Positions 34,755 to 41,714 of a DNA stretch of 64,000 bases are shown one piece after another. Location: contig NZ_OY781365.1 in assembly GCF_963676815.1 (NCBI RefSeq), forward strand, positions 2,018,501-2,082,500, written 5' to 3'. The stretch is from an uncultured Draconibacterium sp. (GTDB lineage: Bacteria; Bacteroidota; Bacteroidia; Bacteroidales; Prolixibacteraceae). The notes under the pieces are model-generated. The model was not told the origin of the DNA. It searched no databases and saw nothing but the letters and a program-made list of their open reading frames with translations. A program made the translations under genes and the position numbers. Each line of letters begins with the position of its first letter. Within the stretch, counting starts at the first letter, position 1.

Positions 34755-35774
34755 ATGGAAAATCTCGATTGGCAAAACATTGGGTTTGGATACCGTGACA
34801 CAGACTATAACGTTCGTTGCTACTATCGCGACGGCAAGTGGGGAGAATTGGAGATCAGCTCATCAAACGTCATTAATATTCACATGTCGGCAACGGCATT
34901 GCACTATGGGCAGGAAGCTTTTGAGGGCCTGAAAGCCTTTAAAGGAAAAGATGGTAAAGTCAGGGTCTTCCGCATGGATGAAAATGCCAAACGTATGCAA
35001 AATTCTGCTGATGGTATTCTGATGGCTAAACTTCCGGTTGAGAAATTTCAGGAGGCTGTTCGAATGGCTGTTAAAATGAATGAGCGCTTTGTTCCGCCTT
35101 ACGAATCGGGTGCTGCATTGTACATTCGCCCGCTGTTAATTGGTACCGGACCGCAAATTGGTGTTGCTCCGGCCGAAGAATACCTGTTTATGGTATTTGT
35201 AATGCCCGTTGGTCCTTATTTCCCTGAAGGATTTAAGCCAACCAACCTCGTAATTTATCGCGAATTCGACCGTGCTGCTCCGCAAGGAACTGGAAAATAT
35301 AAAGTTGGCGGAAACTACGCTGCCAGCATGTACGAAGGTAAAAAAGCGAAGAAAAACGGTTTCTCGGCAGTACTTTATCTCGACAGTAAAGAGAAAAAAT
35401 ACATCGACGAATGTGGACCGGCCAACTTCTTTGGCATAAAAAACAACACTTACATTACACCGGAATCGGCTTCTATTCTTCCATCGATCACCAACAAAAG
35501 CCTCATCGTTTTGGCCGAAGAAATGGGATTGAAGGTTGAGCGCCGCAAAGTTCCGTACGAAGAACTGGCTGAGTTTGACGAAGTAGGTGCCTGCGGTACT
35601 GCAGCAGTAATTTCGCCAATTAAAGGTATTTACGATAACGACAACGACAAGTGGTTTAAATACGGCAACCAGGAAGAAGCCGGAGAATGGTCGACAAAAC
35701 TGTACAATAAACTTCGCGCCATTCAATATGGCGACGAACCCGACACTCATGGTTGGGTGGAGATAATTGAATAA
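34755..35774 (+). CDS. ilvE: Branched-chain amino acid aminotransferase
   Basis: 339 residues of fold type IV PLP aminotransferase. The PLP lysine is Lys183 in KYKVGGNYAAS; HMSATALHYGQEAFEGLKAF and DECGPANFFGI are family motifs. It interconverts leucine, isoleucine and valine with their 2-keto acids using glutamate or 2-oxoglutarate. It stands alone and ends at a clear terminator. Confidence 0.95.
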   Translation: MENLDWQNIGFGYRDTDYNVRCYYRDGKWGELEISSSNVINIHMSATALHYGQEAFEGLKAFKGKDGKVRVFRMDENAKRMQNSADGILMAKLPVEKFQEAVRMAVKMNERFVPPYESGAALYIRPLLIGTGPQIGVAPAEEYLFMVFVMPVGPYFPEGFKPTNLVIYREFDRAAPQGTGKYKVGGNYAASMYEGKKAKKNGFSAVLYLDSKEKKYIDECGPANFFGIKNNTYITPESASILPSITNKSLIVLAEEMGLKVERRKVPYEELAEFDEVGACGTAAVISPIKGIYDNDNDKWFKYGNQEEAGEWSTKLYNKLRAIQYGDEPDTHGWVEIIE

Positions 35775-35794
35775 AACAAAAACTACTATAAATG

Positions 35795-35825
35795 AAAAGC
35801 TTCGAACAAATTCGGAGCTTTTTTT
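35795..35825 (+). terminator. Terminator of ilvE
   Basis: AAAGCTTCGA pairs with TCGGAGCTTT (one G-T pair), followed by a T-run, 20 bases after the ilvE stop. Confidence 0.8.
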
Positions 35826-35832
35826 ATTTCTA

Positions 35833-35859
35833 CTGTAACTATCCCGTAACTTGTCCGTC
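35833..35859 (+). promoter_or_regulatory. Candidate ECF-sigma promoter upstream of the sigma gene
   Basis: TGTAAC (35834-35839), 16 bases, then CGTC (35856-35859) within GTCCGTC. The same pattern recurs before the barrel gene at 37818-37845. The -35/-10 spacing fits ECF sigma factors and suggests autoregulation. Confidence 0.6.
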
Positions 35860-35887
35860 GTATTTTACGAACGAGGTTCAGAAACAA

Positions 35888-36373
35888 ATGACAATTACCG
35901 AATATAACCTTGCAGTTGACAATTACTCAGATCGTCTGTACCGATTTGTGCTAAAGAGCATTAAAGACGTACATGCCGCTCAGGATATTGTACAGGACAG
36001 CTACGAGAAATTGTGGAAGAACCACGATAATGTGGATGGCACGAAAGTAAAATCATACCTTTTTACCACTGCCTACCACACGATGATCGACCGAATACGC
36101 AAGGAAAAACGTTCGGCATTTGCGGAGGATTTGAGCTTACCGGAAGAAGGACACGAAAGCAATTATTCCGATTTGAGCGAAATACTTCAGGAAGCCGTGA
36201 ATAAACTACCGGAGATTCAACGAATGGTAGTGTTGTTGCGCGATTACGAGGGATACAACTACCAGGAAATTGGCGAACTGACCAATTTAAGCGAATCACA
36301 GGTGAAGGTGTATATTTATCGGGCAAGGTTGTTTTTGAAGAAATATATTGGCAGCATCGAGGCTGTGGCATAG
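35888..36373 (+). CDS. ECF-type RNA polymerase sigma factor
   Basis: 161 residues from ATG 35888 (MTITEYNLAVDNYSDRLYRF); an upstream in-frame ATG would overlap the ilvE terminator and the promoter. Region 2 reads DIVQDSYEKLWKNH and TAYHTMIDRIRKEKR; region 4 reads LPEIQRMVVLLRDYEGYNYQ and SESQVKVYIYRAR. It lies 14 bases before an anti-sigma-like membrane protein gene, with a shared promoter motif before itself and the barrel gene. It is probably an envelope-responsive sigma factor. Confidence 0.9.
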   Translation: MTITEYNLAVDNYSDRLYRFVLKSIKDVHAAQDIVQDSYEKLWKNHDNVDGTKVKSYLFTTAYHTMIDRIRKEKRSAFAEDLSLPEEGHESNYSDLSEILQEAVNKLPEIQRMVVLLRDYEGYNYQEIGELTNLSESQVKVYIYRARLFLKKYIGSIEAVA

Positions 36374-36387
36374 AAAGAGGGGCGGAA

Positions 36388-37434
36388 ATGAAAGAGATTA
36401 ACAGAACAAATTACGAAGCTTATTTTATCGATTACCTGGAGGGCAACCTCGATGAAGGGATGATCGATAGCTTTATTGCGTTTCTGAAAGAAAACCCCGA
36501 TTTGAAACAGGAACTGGACCTTTACGAACCTATTTCGCTGGAGCCCGAAAAGGTGGCTTTTGGCAAAAAAACAGAGCTTTATAAAAGCAGCTTCGATAAT
36601 GAAGAAGCTTTTAACACTGCTGCCATTGCATTGCTCGAAAACGACTTAAGCGAGGATGAGAAACAAAAATTTGCAACTTACCTGGCCAGTCATCCGGAAA
36701 AGGAAAAACAGGCAGCAGCTTTCCAGAACACCAAATTGAAGGCCGATGAAAGCATTGTTTTTGGGAATAAGAAAAAGCTGTACAAAAAAGCGCCGGGCAA
36801 AACAATTCTGCTTTGGACAAGCCGGGTGGCGGCTGTTTTAATTCTTGGCCTTCTAATTTTTAATCTTGTAAACCGAAATAACGCCATTCAAGAAAACTTA
36901 TCTCAGCAAATTGCAGAAGTGGAAAAAACACCACAACAAACAATTGAAGAAACTCCGGTAATCGTTCCGGAAAACGATATAAAAACTGAAGTTGCCGAAA
37001 ATACACCTAAAGAAACACCGGTGCCGGTAGAAGAAATCAGTCCTAAAAGGCCAGCCGTTAAAGACATCTTTGAGGAGAATAGTATAACGGAGACTCCTGA
37101 TGTATTACTGGCCATGCGCGAAACGCTTATCGTTCCTGAAGAAATGCACTCAATCACTGCCTCGATAAATACGGCTCAACCAAGCGCCACTTTGGCAACC
37201 ATGTACATTACTATCCCTGCAGAAACATACAATGATGAAATGCTGCTGGCCGACCGCGTAAAAGAGAAACTCAATTTACGAAAGATCTCAAAAGCCGGTC
37301 TCGATTTGATTGCAAATATTTCTGACGACCGGTTTGAATACGAAACCAACAACAATGGTAGAGTGGTGAATTACACCTACGAATCGCGTTTGCTGGCGTT
37401 TTCTATTCCCGGAAGAAATGAGGCGAGTGAGTAA
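36388..37434 (+). CDS. Anti-sigma-like single-span membrane protein
   Basis: 348 residues with one span at about 139-161 (TILLWTSRVAAVLILGLLIF). The cytoplasmic N-terminal part contains a tandem duplication: DYLEGNLDEGMIDSF to VAFGKKTELYK (about 15-66) and ALLENDLSEDEKQKF to IVFGNKKKLYK (about 81-133). The periplasmic part has a Pro/Glu/Thr linker and a C-terminal domain. Position 14 bases after an ECF sigma gene strongly suggests it holds that sigma at the membrane. Confidence 0.75.
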   Translation: MKEINRTNYEAYFIDYLEGNLDEGMIDSFIAFLKENPDLKQELDLYEPISLEPEKVAFGKKTELYKSSFDNEEAFNTAAIALLENDLSEDEKQKFATYLASHPEKEKQAAAFQNTKLKADESIVFGNKKKLYKKAPGKTILLWTSRVAAVLILGLLIFNLVNRNNAIQENLSQQIAEVEKTPQQTIEETPVIVPENDIKTEVAENTPKETPVPVEEISPKRPAVKDIFEENSITETPDVLLAMRETLIVPEEMHSITASINTAQPSATLATMYITIPAETYNDEMLLADRVKEKLNLRKISKAGLDLIANISDDRFEYETNNNGRVVNYTYESRLLAFSIPGRNEASE

Positions 37435-37505
37435 TATTTTTTTAAAGAAGCTAAAGCGTCCCTAATATTTCTGTCGAAAATGAAGCAGTAAATTTCACAA
37501 GGCTG

Positions 37506-37806
37506 TTTTCCGCGAAAAAAAGCAGCAAAATACTTTTTCAACTCATTTCTCCGGAAAAAACATTGCCGAAATACTTTTTCATGTCATTTTCCGTGAAAAT
37601 GAGACCACAAATCATTTTTTCATCCCATTTCCCGCGAAAAAAGGTTTGCTAAACAGTTCGGCACGTCATTTTCCGCGAAAAAAGCTTTAAAAACCATTTT
37701 TTCATGCCATTTTCCATGAAAATGAAACCACCCAACATTTTTTCATGCCATTTTCCGTGAAAATAAGCTACGGATTCAGGAATCTACTCTTTTTCCCGGA
37801 AAATAA
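37506..37806. repeat. Eight palindromes spaced about 41 bp before the barrel-gene promoter
   Basis: CATTTTCCGTGAAAATG-like palindromes start near 37506, 37546, 37585, 37626, 37667, 37708, 37749 and 37789; intervals are 39-41 bp. The bases between them are also similar (ACCATTTTTTCATGC). The array fills the gap between the anti-sigma gene and the ECF-type promoter at 37818. Confidence 0.85.
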
Positions 37807-37817
37807 AAATAAATTTA

Positions 37818-37845
37818 CTGTAACTTTTAAAACCGTACGTCCGTC
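37818..37845 (+). promoter_or_regulatory. Candidate ECF-sigma promoter of the barrel gene
   Basis: TGTAAC (37819-37824), 17 bases, then CGTC (37842-37845) in GTCCGTC, 30 bases before the ATG. It matches the motif upstream of the sigma gene. Confidence 0.6.
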
Positions 37846-37875
37846 ACAGCATCAGAAACATTTAAACGAAGAAAG

Positions 37876-38820
37876 ATGAAACAATTATTGACACTAATTT
37901 TATGCTGCGCACTGAGCACAAATCTATTCGCGCAAAACGATACAACAAAAGTTAATGTATTAAAAAAGAATGTGGTTACCGTTGTTGAAAACGACGATAA
38001 AGTTCAAGTGGTAGTTGGCGACGGCGTTGAAGTTATTACCGACGACTGGGGCGACACTACTCATGTGAGAATCGGACGCCGCACATTTAAAGTAATTGAA
38101 GGCCATAACGGAACTTACGTAAGAGTTGAAAAAGACAATAACCGCCCAAAATGGTCGGGACGATTTAATCCACATTGGGCAGGGCTTGAAGTGGGTGTAA
38201 ATATTATGACCGGAACCGATTATTCAATCTACAACAATAATCCTGAATTTAGTGATTATGATGGTGATTTTCTGGATCTTAATCCCGGAAAATCACTCAC
38301 CTGGAACCTAAATTTTGCCGAATTTGCTTTTAAAAACGAACGCAAAACCTTTGGTGTTGTAACCGGACTTGGACTCAGTTTTAACGACTACACGTTTAAC
38401 GATCCGGTAACCATTGAAAAATATAATGGTGATGGAATTATTGTTCCTGTAAACCTGCCTAACGACAACGACGGACACAGCATTAAAAAATCGAAATTAC
38501 ACGTAAACTACATTACTGCACCGTTAATGCTTGAAGTAAAAACTCCGCTTCGTATGGGTAGTTCGCGCATGTATTTGGCCGGTGGAGTTATTGGTAGTCT
38601 TTACCTGGGCTCGCACACCAAATACAAATATTACAAAGGCGACAAAGAAAAATCGAAAAGCGGCTACCACGTAAATCAATGGAAATACGAACTTTCCGGA
38701 CGTATCGGTTTTGGCGACTTCTGCATATTTGCCAATTACAGTATGACGCCGTTGTTTAAAGATGGAAAAGGCCCGGAAGGCGCTCCATTAATGATTGGTA
38801 TTTCGTTCCCGAATATTTAG
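37876..38820 (+). CDS. PorT-like outer-membrane beta-barrel protein
   Basis: 314 residues with a signal peptide (LLTLILCCALSTNLFAQ). A short acidic N-terminal region is followed by a barrel of the PorT/OmpA-like outer-membrane type (WAGLEVGVNIMTG, WNLNFAEFAFKNERKTFGVV, YITAPLMLEVKTP, MYLAGGVIGSLYLG, ending LMIGISFPNI). In Porphyromonas PorT is linked to type IX secretion, but this branch of the family is broad. The shared ECF promoter suggests it is a target of the sigma factor upstream. Confidence 0.8.
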   Translation: MKQLLTLILCCALSTNLFAQNDTTKVNVLKKNVVTVVENDDKVQVVVGDGVEVITDDWGDTTHVRIGRRTFKVIEGHNGTYVRVEKDNNRPKWSGRFNPHWAGLEVGVNIMTGTDYSIYNNNPEFSDYDGDFLDLNPGKSLTWNLNFAEFAFKNERKTFGVVTGLGLSFNDYTFNDPVTIEKYNGDGIIVPVNLPNDNDGHSIKKSKLHVNYITAPLMLEVKTPLRMGSSRMYLAGGVIGSLYLGSHTKYKYYKGDKEKSKSGYHVNQWKYELSGRIGFGDFCIFANYSMTPLFKDGKGPEGAPLMIGISFPNI

Positions 38821-38846
38821 AAGATACACAAAATATGTAACTCATG

Positions 38847-38877
38847 TCCCCGGTAATTTTTGCCGGGGATTTTTTTG
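38847..38877 (+). terminator. Terminator after the barrel gene
   Basis: TCCCCGG pairs with CCGGGGA around a 9-base loop, followed by TTTTTTT. Confidence 0.8.
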
Positions 38878-38932
38878 CTTTAAGAGTTGCTTCACGTACT
38901 TTTATTTCGTGGAAATCATTCGTTTAATACCA

Positions 38933-39505
38933 ATGTTTGGCTTTTTGCTTTTTTGCCTGCAAATTGGCATTCGCTACTTTGTTTTAAAAAGGAAAGGAAT
39001 AAAGTTATCCTCCGGTAAAAAGCAGGTCGCGAAAGTAGTTTCTACTTTTGTTCTAGCCATTTTTTTTCTGGTGTATATAATCGAGCTTGTTTATAAAGCA
39101 GGTTTCATTCAATTTTCTATACTTCCTGATGCATTGCAACCCTTACTTACCGGCAAGATTTTTTTGGTAATATGTGGAATCACATTTATTTTTATCGCCA
39201 ACCTATTAATGCTGTTCACTTTACGCGATCTAAACCAATCGCTGCGTTTTGGATTAAACGAGAGTAATTTAGGTAAACTGGTAACTGGCGGAATTTACGC
39301 TCAGTCGCGCAATCCTTTTTTCCTGGCCATAAACTTTTTGTTTGCTGGAATTTCGTTAATATTCCCCACTCCATTTTTTATGGGAATAAGTTTACTTACA
39401 CTATTTTCCATCCACTTTTTTATTCTGAAAGAAGAGCGTTTTATGCGCGAAAATTACGGAATGGAATACATGAATTACTGCAAAAAAGTGAGGCGCTATT
39501 TTTAA
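38933..39505 (+). CDS. Isoprenylcysteine methyltransferase-family membrane protein
   Basis: 190 residues from ATG 38933; a GTG at 38909 adding 8 residues is possible. About five spans. The C-terminal signature GGIYAQSRNPFFLA and EERFMRENYGMEYMNYCKKV matches the ICMT/phospholipid methyltransferase family. The methyl acceptor in bacteria is unknown, possibly a lipid or isoprenoid. Its stop overlaps the stop of the convergent amidohydrolase by 3 bases. Confidence 0.8.
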   Translation: MFGFLLFCLQIGIRYFVLKRKGIKLSSGKKQVAKVVSTFVLAIFFLVYIIELVYKAGFIQFSILPDALQPLLTGKIFLVICGITFIFIANLLMLFTLRDLNQSLRFGLNESNLGKLVTGGIYAQSRNPFFLAINFLFAGISLIFPTPFFMGISLLTLFSIHFFILKEERFMRENYGMEYMNYCKKVRRYF

Positions 39506-41130
39506 AATACTTTTTCCCCGGCACTCCAGGTACTTAATATTTTTGTTTCTAACACTTCTTCGGACGAAGCACTCATCAGATCAGTATCAAGAATAACAAA
39601 GTCGGCCCACATTCCCGGGGTTAAAGCGCCTTTTTCATCTTCTTCGAACGATGATTTAGCAGCCCAGCTTGTCATGGCGCGCAGCGTTTGTTCGCGTGTC
39701 AATCCTTCATCTTTGTGCCAGCCACCTTCGGGCCAACCTTCATGATCGGTGCGGAACACAGCCGAATAAAAGGTATATAGCGGATAAATATTTTCTACCG
39801 GGAAATCGGTTCCGGCAGGCACCCATCCCAATTGATTCAGTAAGGTTTGGTAGGCATAAGCACCTTTAATGCGCTCCGGCCCCAAACGATCTTCTGCCCA
39901 AGGCATATCGCTTGTGCAGTGTGTTGGCTGAATGGATGGTACAACAGAAAACTCGGCAAACTTTTTAAAATCATCCGGATTAATGATCTGCGAATGTTCG
40001 ATTCGCCAGCGACGATCGTTTTTACCTTTCAGAAACTTGCCGTAGGTATCCAGCATTAAACGGTTTCCACCGTCGCCAATGGCATGTGTTGCTACCGTAA
40101 AATTATTGTCGTAGGCCAACTGACAAATCATATCGTAATAATCCTGCGTTTCAATCTGCAGGCCGCTGTTTCCTTTGTCATCCGAATAATCAGCCATTAA
40201 CAGTGCTCCTCTTGATCCCAGCGCTCCATCGGCATATATTTTTATGGTATTCACCAGCAAACGATCGGTTTTGTAGGCTTCTCCCTTTTTCACAAAATAA
40301 TCAAAATTCTCCTGCGTAGGATTCAACATAGCATTCACCCGCATTTTTAAATTGCCGGCATTTTGCATTTTATCCATCAGCAAAATGGTTGCTTTATCCA
40401 GTCCGCAATCGGTAACCGATGTAAGCCCGGCGGCAAAACAGTTTTTCTGCGCCTCCAACAAACCTTTTTCCTGTTGCTCCGCAGTAATCTCCGGAATCAG
40501 TTTACCAACAAACCCCATGGCATTATCGATTAGAATTCCCGTAGGTTCGCCGTTTTTCACTAACACTTCCCCACCCTGAACTTTTGTATCCGCATCTATT
40601 TCTGCCAACTCCAAAGCTTTTGAGTTGCACCATCCGGCGTGTCCGTCAACACGAACCAGGTAAACCGGAATGTCGGTGAATAGCTCATCCAGTTTTGTTT
40701 TGTCAGGAAAACTAGTGTCTTCCCAATCGTTCTGATCCCAGCTTCTTCCCAAAATCCATTCGCCTCCAAATTTATCGTGATGTTCCTTTAACAAGGCATA
40801 AATTTCATCCGGACTTTTTGTGCCGCGTAAATCGGCATATTGCATCAGATTCACGGCATAACCGTTAAAATGACAGTGTGCATCATTAAATCCCGGGTAA
40901 ACAAATTGTCCTTTTGCATCAAAAATATTATCCGATTCGTATTTGTCGCGGATTTCTTGAGAAGAACCTACGGCCACAATTTTTCCCTTGTTAACAGCAA
41001 ATGCCTCAGCAGTTGAAAACGCCTCATCAACAGTATAAACAGAGCCTCCCGAAACAATCAGGTCAACTTTTTCTTTTGGTGTGCACGATGCCATTATAAA
41101 CAATAAAATTAATGCCTTAAACAATCTCAT
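39502..41130 (-). CDS. YtcJ-like amidohydrolase lipoprotein
   Basis: 542 residues from ATG 41130; an upstream in-frame start would overlap the promoter and lacks the lipoprotein signal (LILLFIMASC). Metal-binding amidohydrolase motifs are HCHFNG, the ADGALGSRGA segment, HAIGDGG and PAGTDFPV, as in the YtcJ/amidohydrolase 3 group. It likely hydrolyses an amide in the periplasm; the substrate is unknown. A -7 box is present, and the divergent heme operon starts 128 bases away. Confidence 0.85.
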   Translation of the reverse strand: MRLFKALILLFIMASCTPKEKVDLIVSGGSVYTVDEAFSTAEAFAVNKGKIVAVGSSQEIRDKYESDNIFDAKGQFVYPGFNDAHCHFNGYAVNLMQYADLRGTKSPDEIYALLKEHHDKFGGEWILGRSWDQNDWEDTSFPDKTKLDELFTDIPVYLVRVDGHAGWCNSKALELAEIDADTKVQGGEVLVKNGEPTGILIDNAMGFVGKLIPEITAEQQEKGLLEAQKNCFAAGLTSVTDCGLDKATILLMDKMQNAGNLKMRVNAMLNPTQENFDYFVKKGEAYKTDRLLVNTIKIYADGALGSRGALLMADYSDDKGNSGLQIETQDYYDMICQLAYDNNFTVATHAIGDGGNRLMLDTYGKFLKGKNDRRWRIEHSQIINPDDFKKFAEFSVVPSIQPTHCTSDMPWAEDRLGPERIKGAYAYQTLLNQLGWVPAGTDFPVENIYPLYTFYSAVFRTDHEGWPEGGWHKDEGLTREQTLRAMTSWAAKSSFEEDEKGALTPGMWADFVILDTDLMSASSEEVLETKILSTWSAGEKVF

Positions 41131-41151
41131 TTTAAAAATGTTGGTTAGCCA

Positions 41152-41159
41152 CAAAAGTA
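41152..41159 (-). promoter_or_regulatory. -7 box of the amidohydrolase gene
   Basis: Reads TACTTTTG (TAnnTTTG) on the minus strand, 21 bases before ATG 41130. Confidence 0.5.
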
Positions 41160-41218
41160 GCTTTTTCGGGCATATTTTAAAACAGCTCATTCGATCGGTA
41201 TTTGCAACGATATATTAT

Positions 41219-41226
41219 TATATTTG
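41219..41226 (+). promoter_or_regulatory. -7 box of the small gene / heme operon
   Basis: TATATTTG, an exact TAnnTTTG match, 31 bases before ATG 41258. Confidence 0.55.
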
Positions 41227-41257
41227 CCCGACTTACAGGAACTAACAACGCAAAAAG

Positions 41258-41596
41258 ATGTTTACAGTCGGCATATTTACAACCCATATTCCCTACATTG
41301 CATTTATTGCTTGTTATGCCTGGTTTTTGCTTTTTGGTGTTGAGCAGGCTACCGAGGGAAAAATTCAAATTGCCGAAAAATCGATACAGATCGAGTACCA
41401 TGTAAATCAAGCACATGCTAATGCCGACAGATCATTGGCGTTTTTTGATCAACCCGAAATTGATTTTGAAACCCATAACAATTGCAATAATCTTTGTAGT
41501 AATCAAAAGTGGAAAGTCCATCAATCGCTCCGCTTTTATGCTAAAGATATAATTCTCGACTCCCTGTTTTGCCGTCCACCTCCGGCCGTGGCATAA
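41258..41596 (+). CDS. Small membrane/exported protein before a TonB receptor
   Basis: 112 residues with a hydrophobic N-terminus (YIAFIACYAWFLLFG) that may anchor it or act as a signal. The soluble part holds His and Cys residues (EYHVNQAHANADRS, HNNCNNLCSNQ) and ends DSLFCRPPPAVA. The Cys-x3-Cys and nearby His could bind metal or porphyrin. I recall comparable short proteins with an RPPP tail before TonB receptors in Bacteroidota, but cannot name a family. It is followed, 118 bases later, by the TonB receptor. Confidence 0.6.
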   Translation: MFTVGIFTTHIPYIAFIACYAWFLLFGVEQATEGKIQIAEKSIQIEYHVNQAHANADRSLAFFDQPEIDFETHNNCNNLCSNQKWKVHQSLRFYAKDIILDSLFCRPPPAVA

Positions 41597-41714
41597 AGCT
41601 TTATGACTTAGAAATATACCTCCATTTCTCCAATAGGAATGACCCAGTTATCTATTCTCGAAAAGATTAACAAAATTCAATATATTTTGTTAATTGGATG
41701 AACAACTTAAAAAA

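Noticed and set aside
37506..37806. CRISPR or transposon ends at the 41-bp palindrome array
   Set aside because: Spacer-like segments are similar to each other, repeats are degenerate palindromes and no transposase or cas gene is present.
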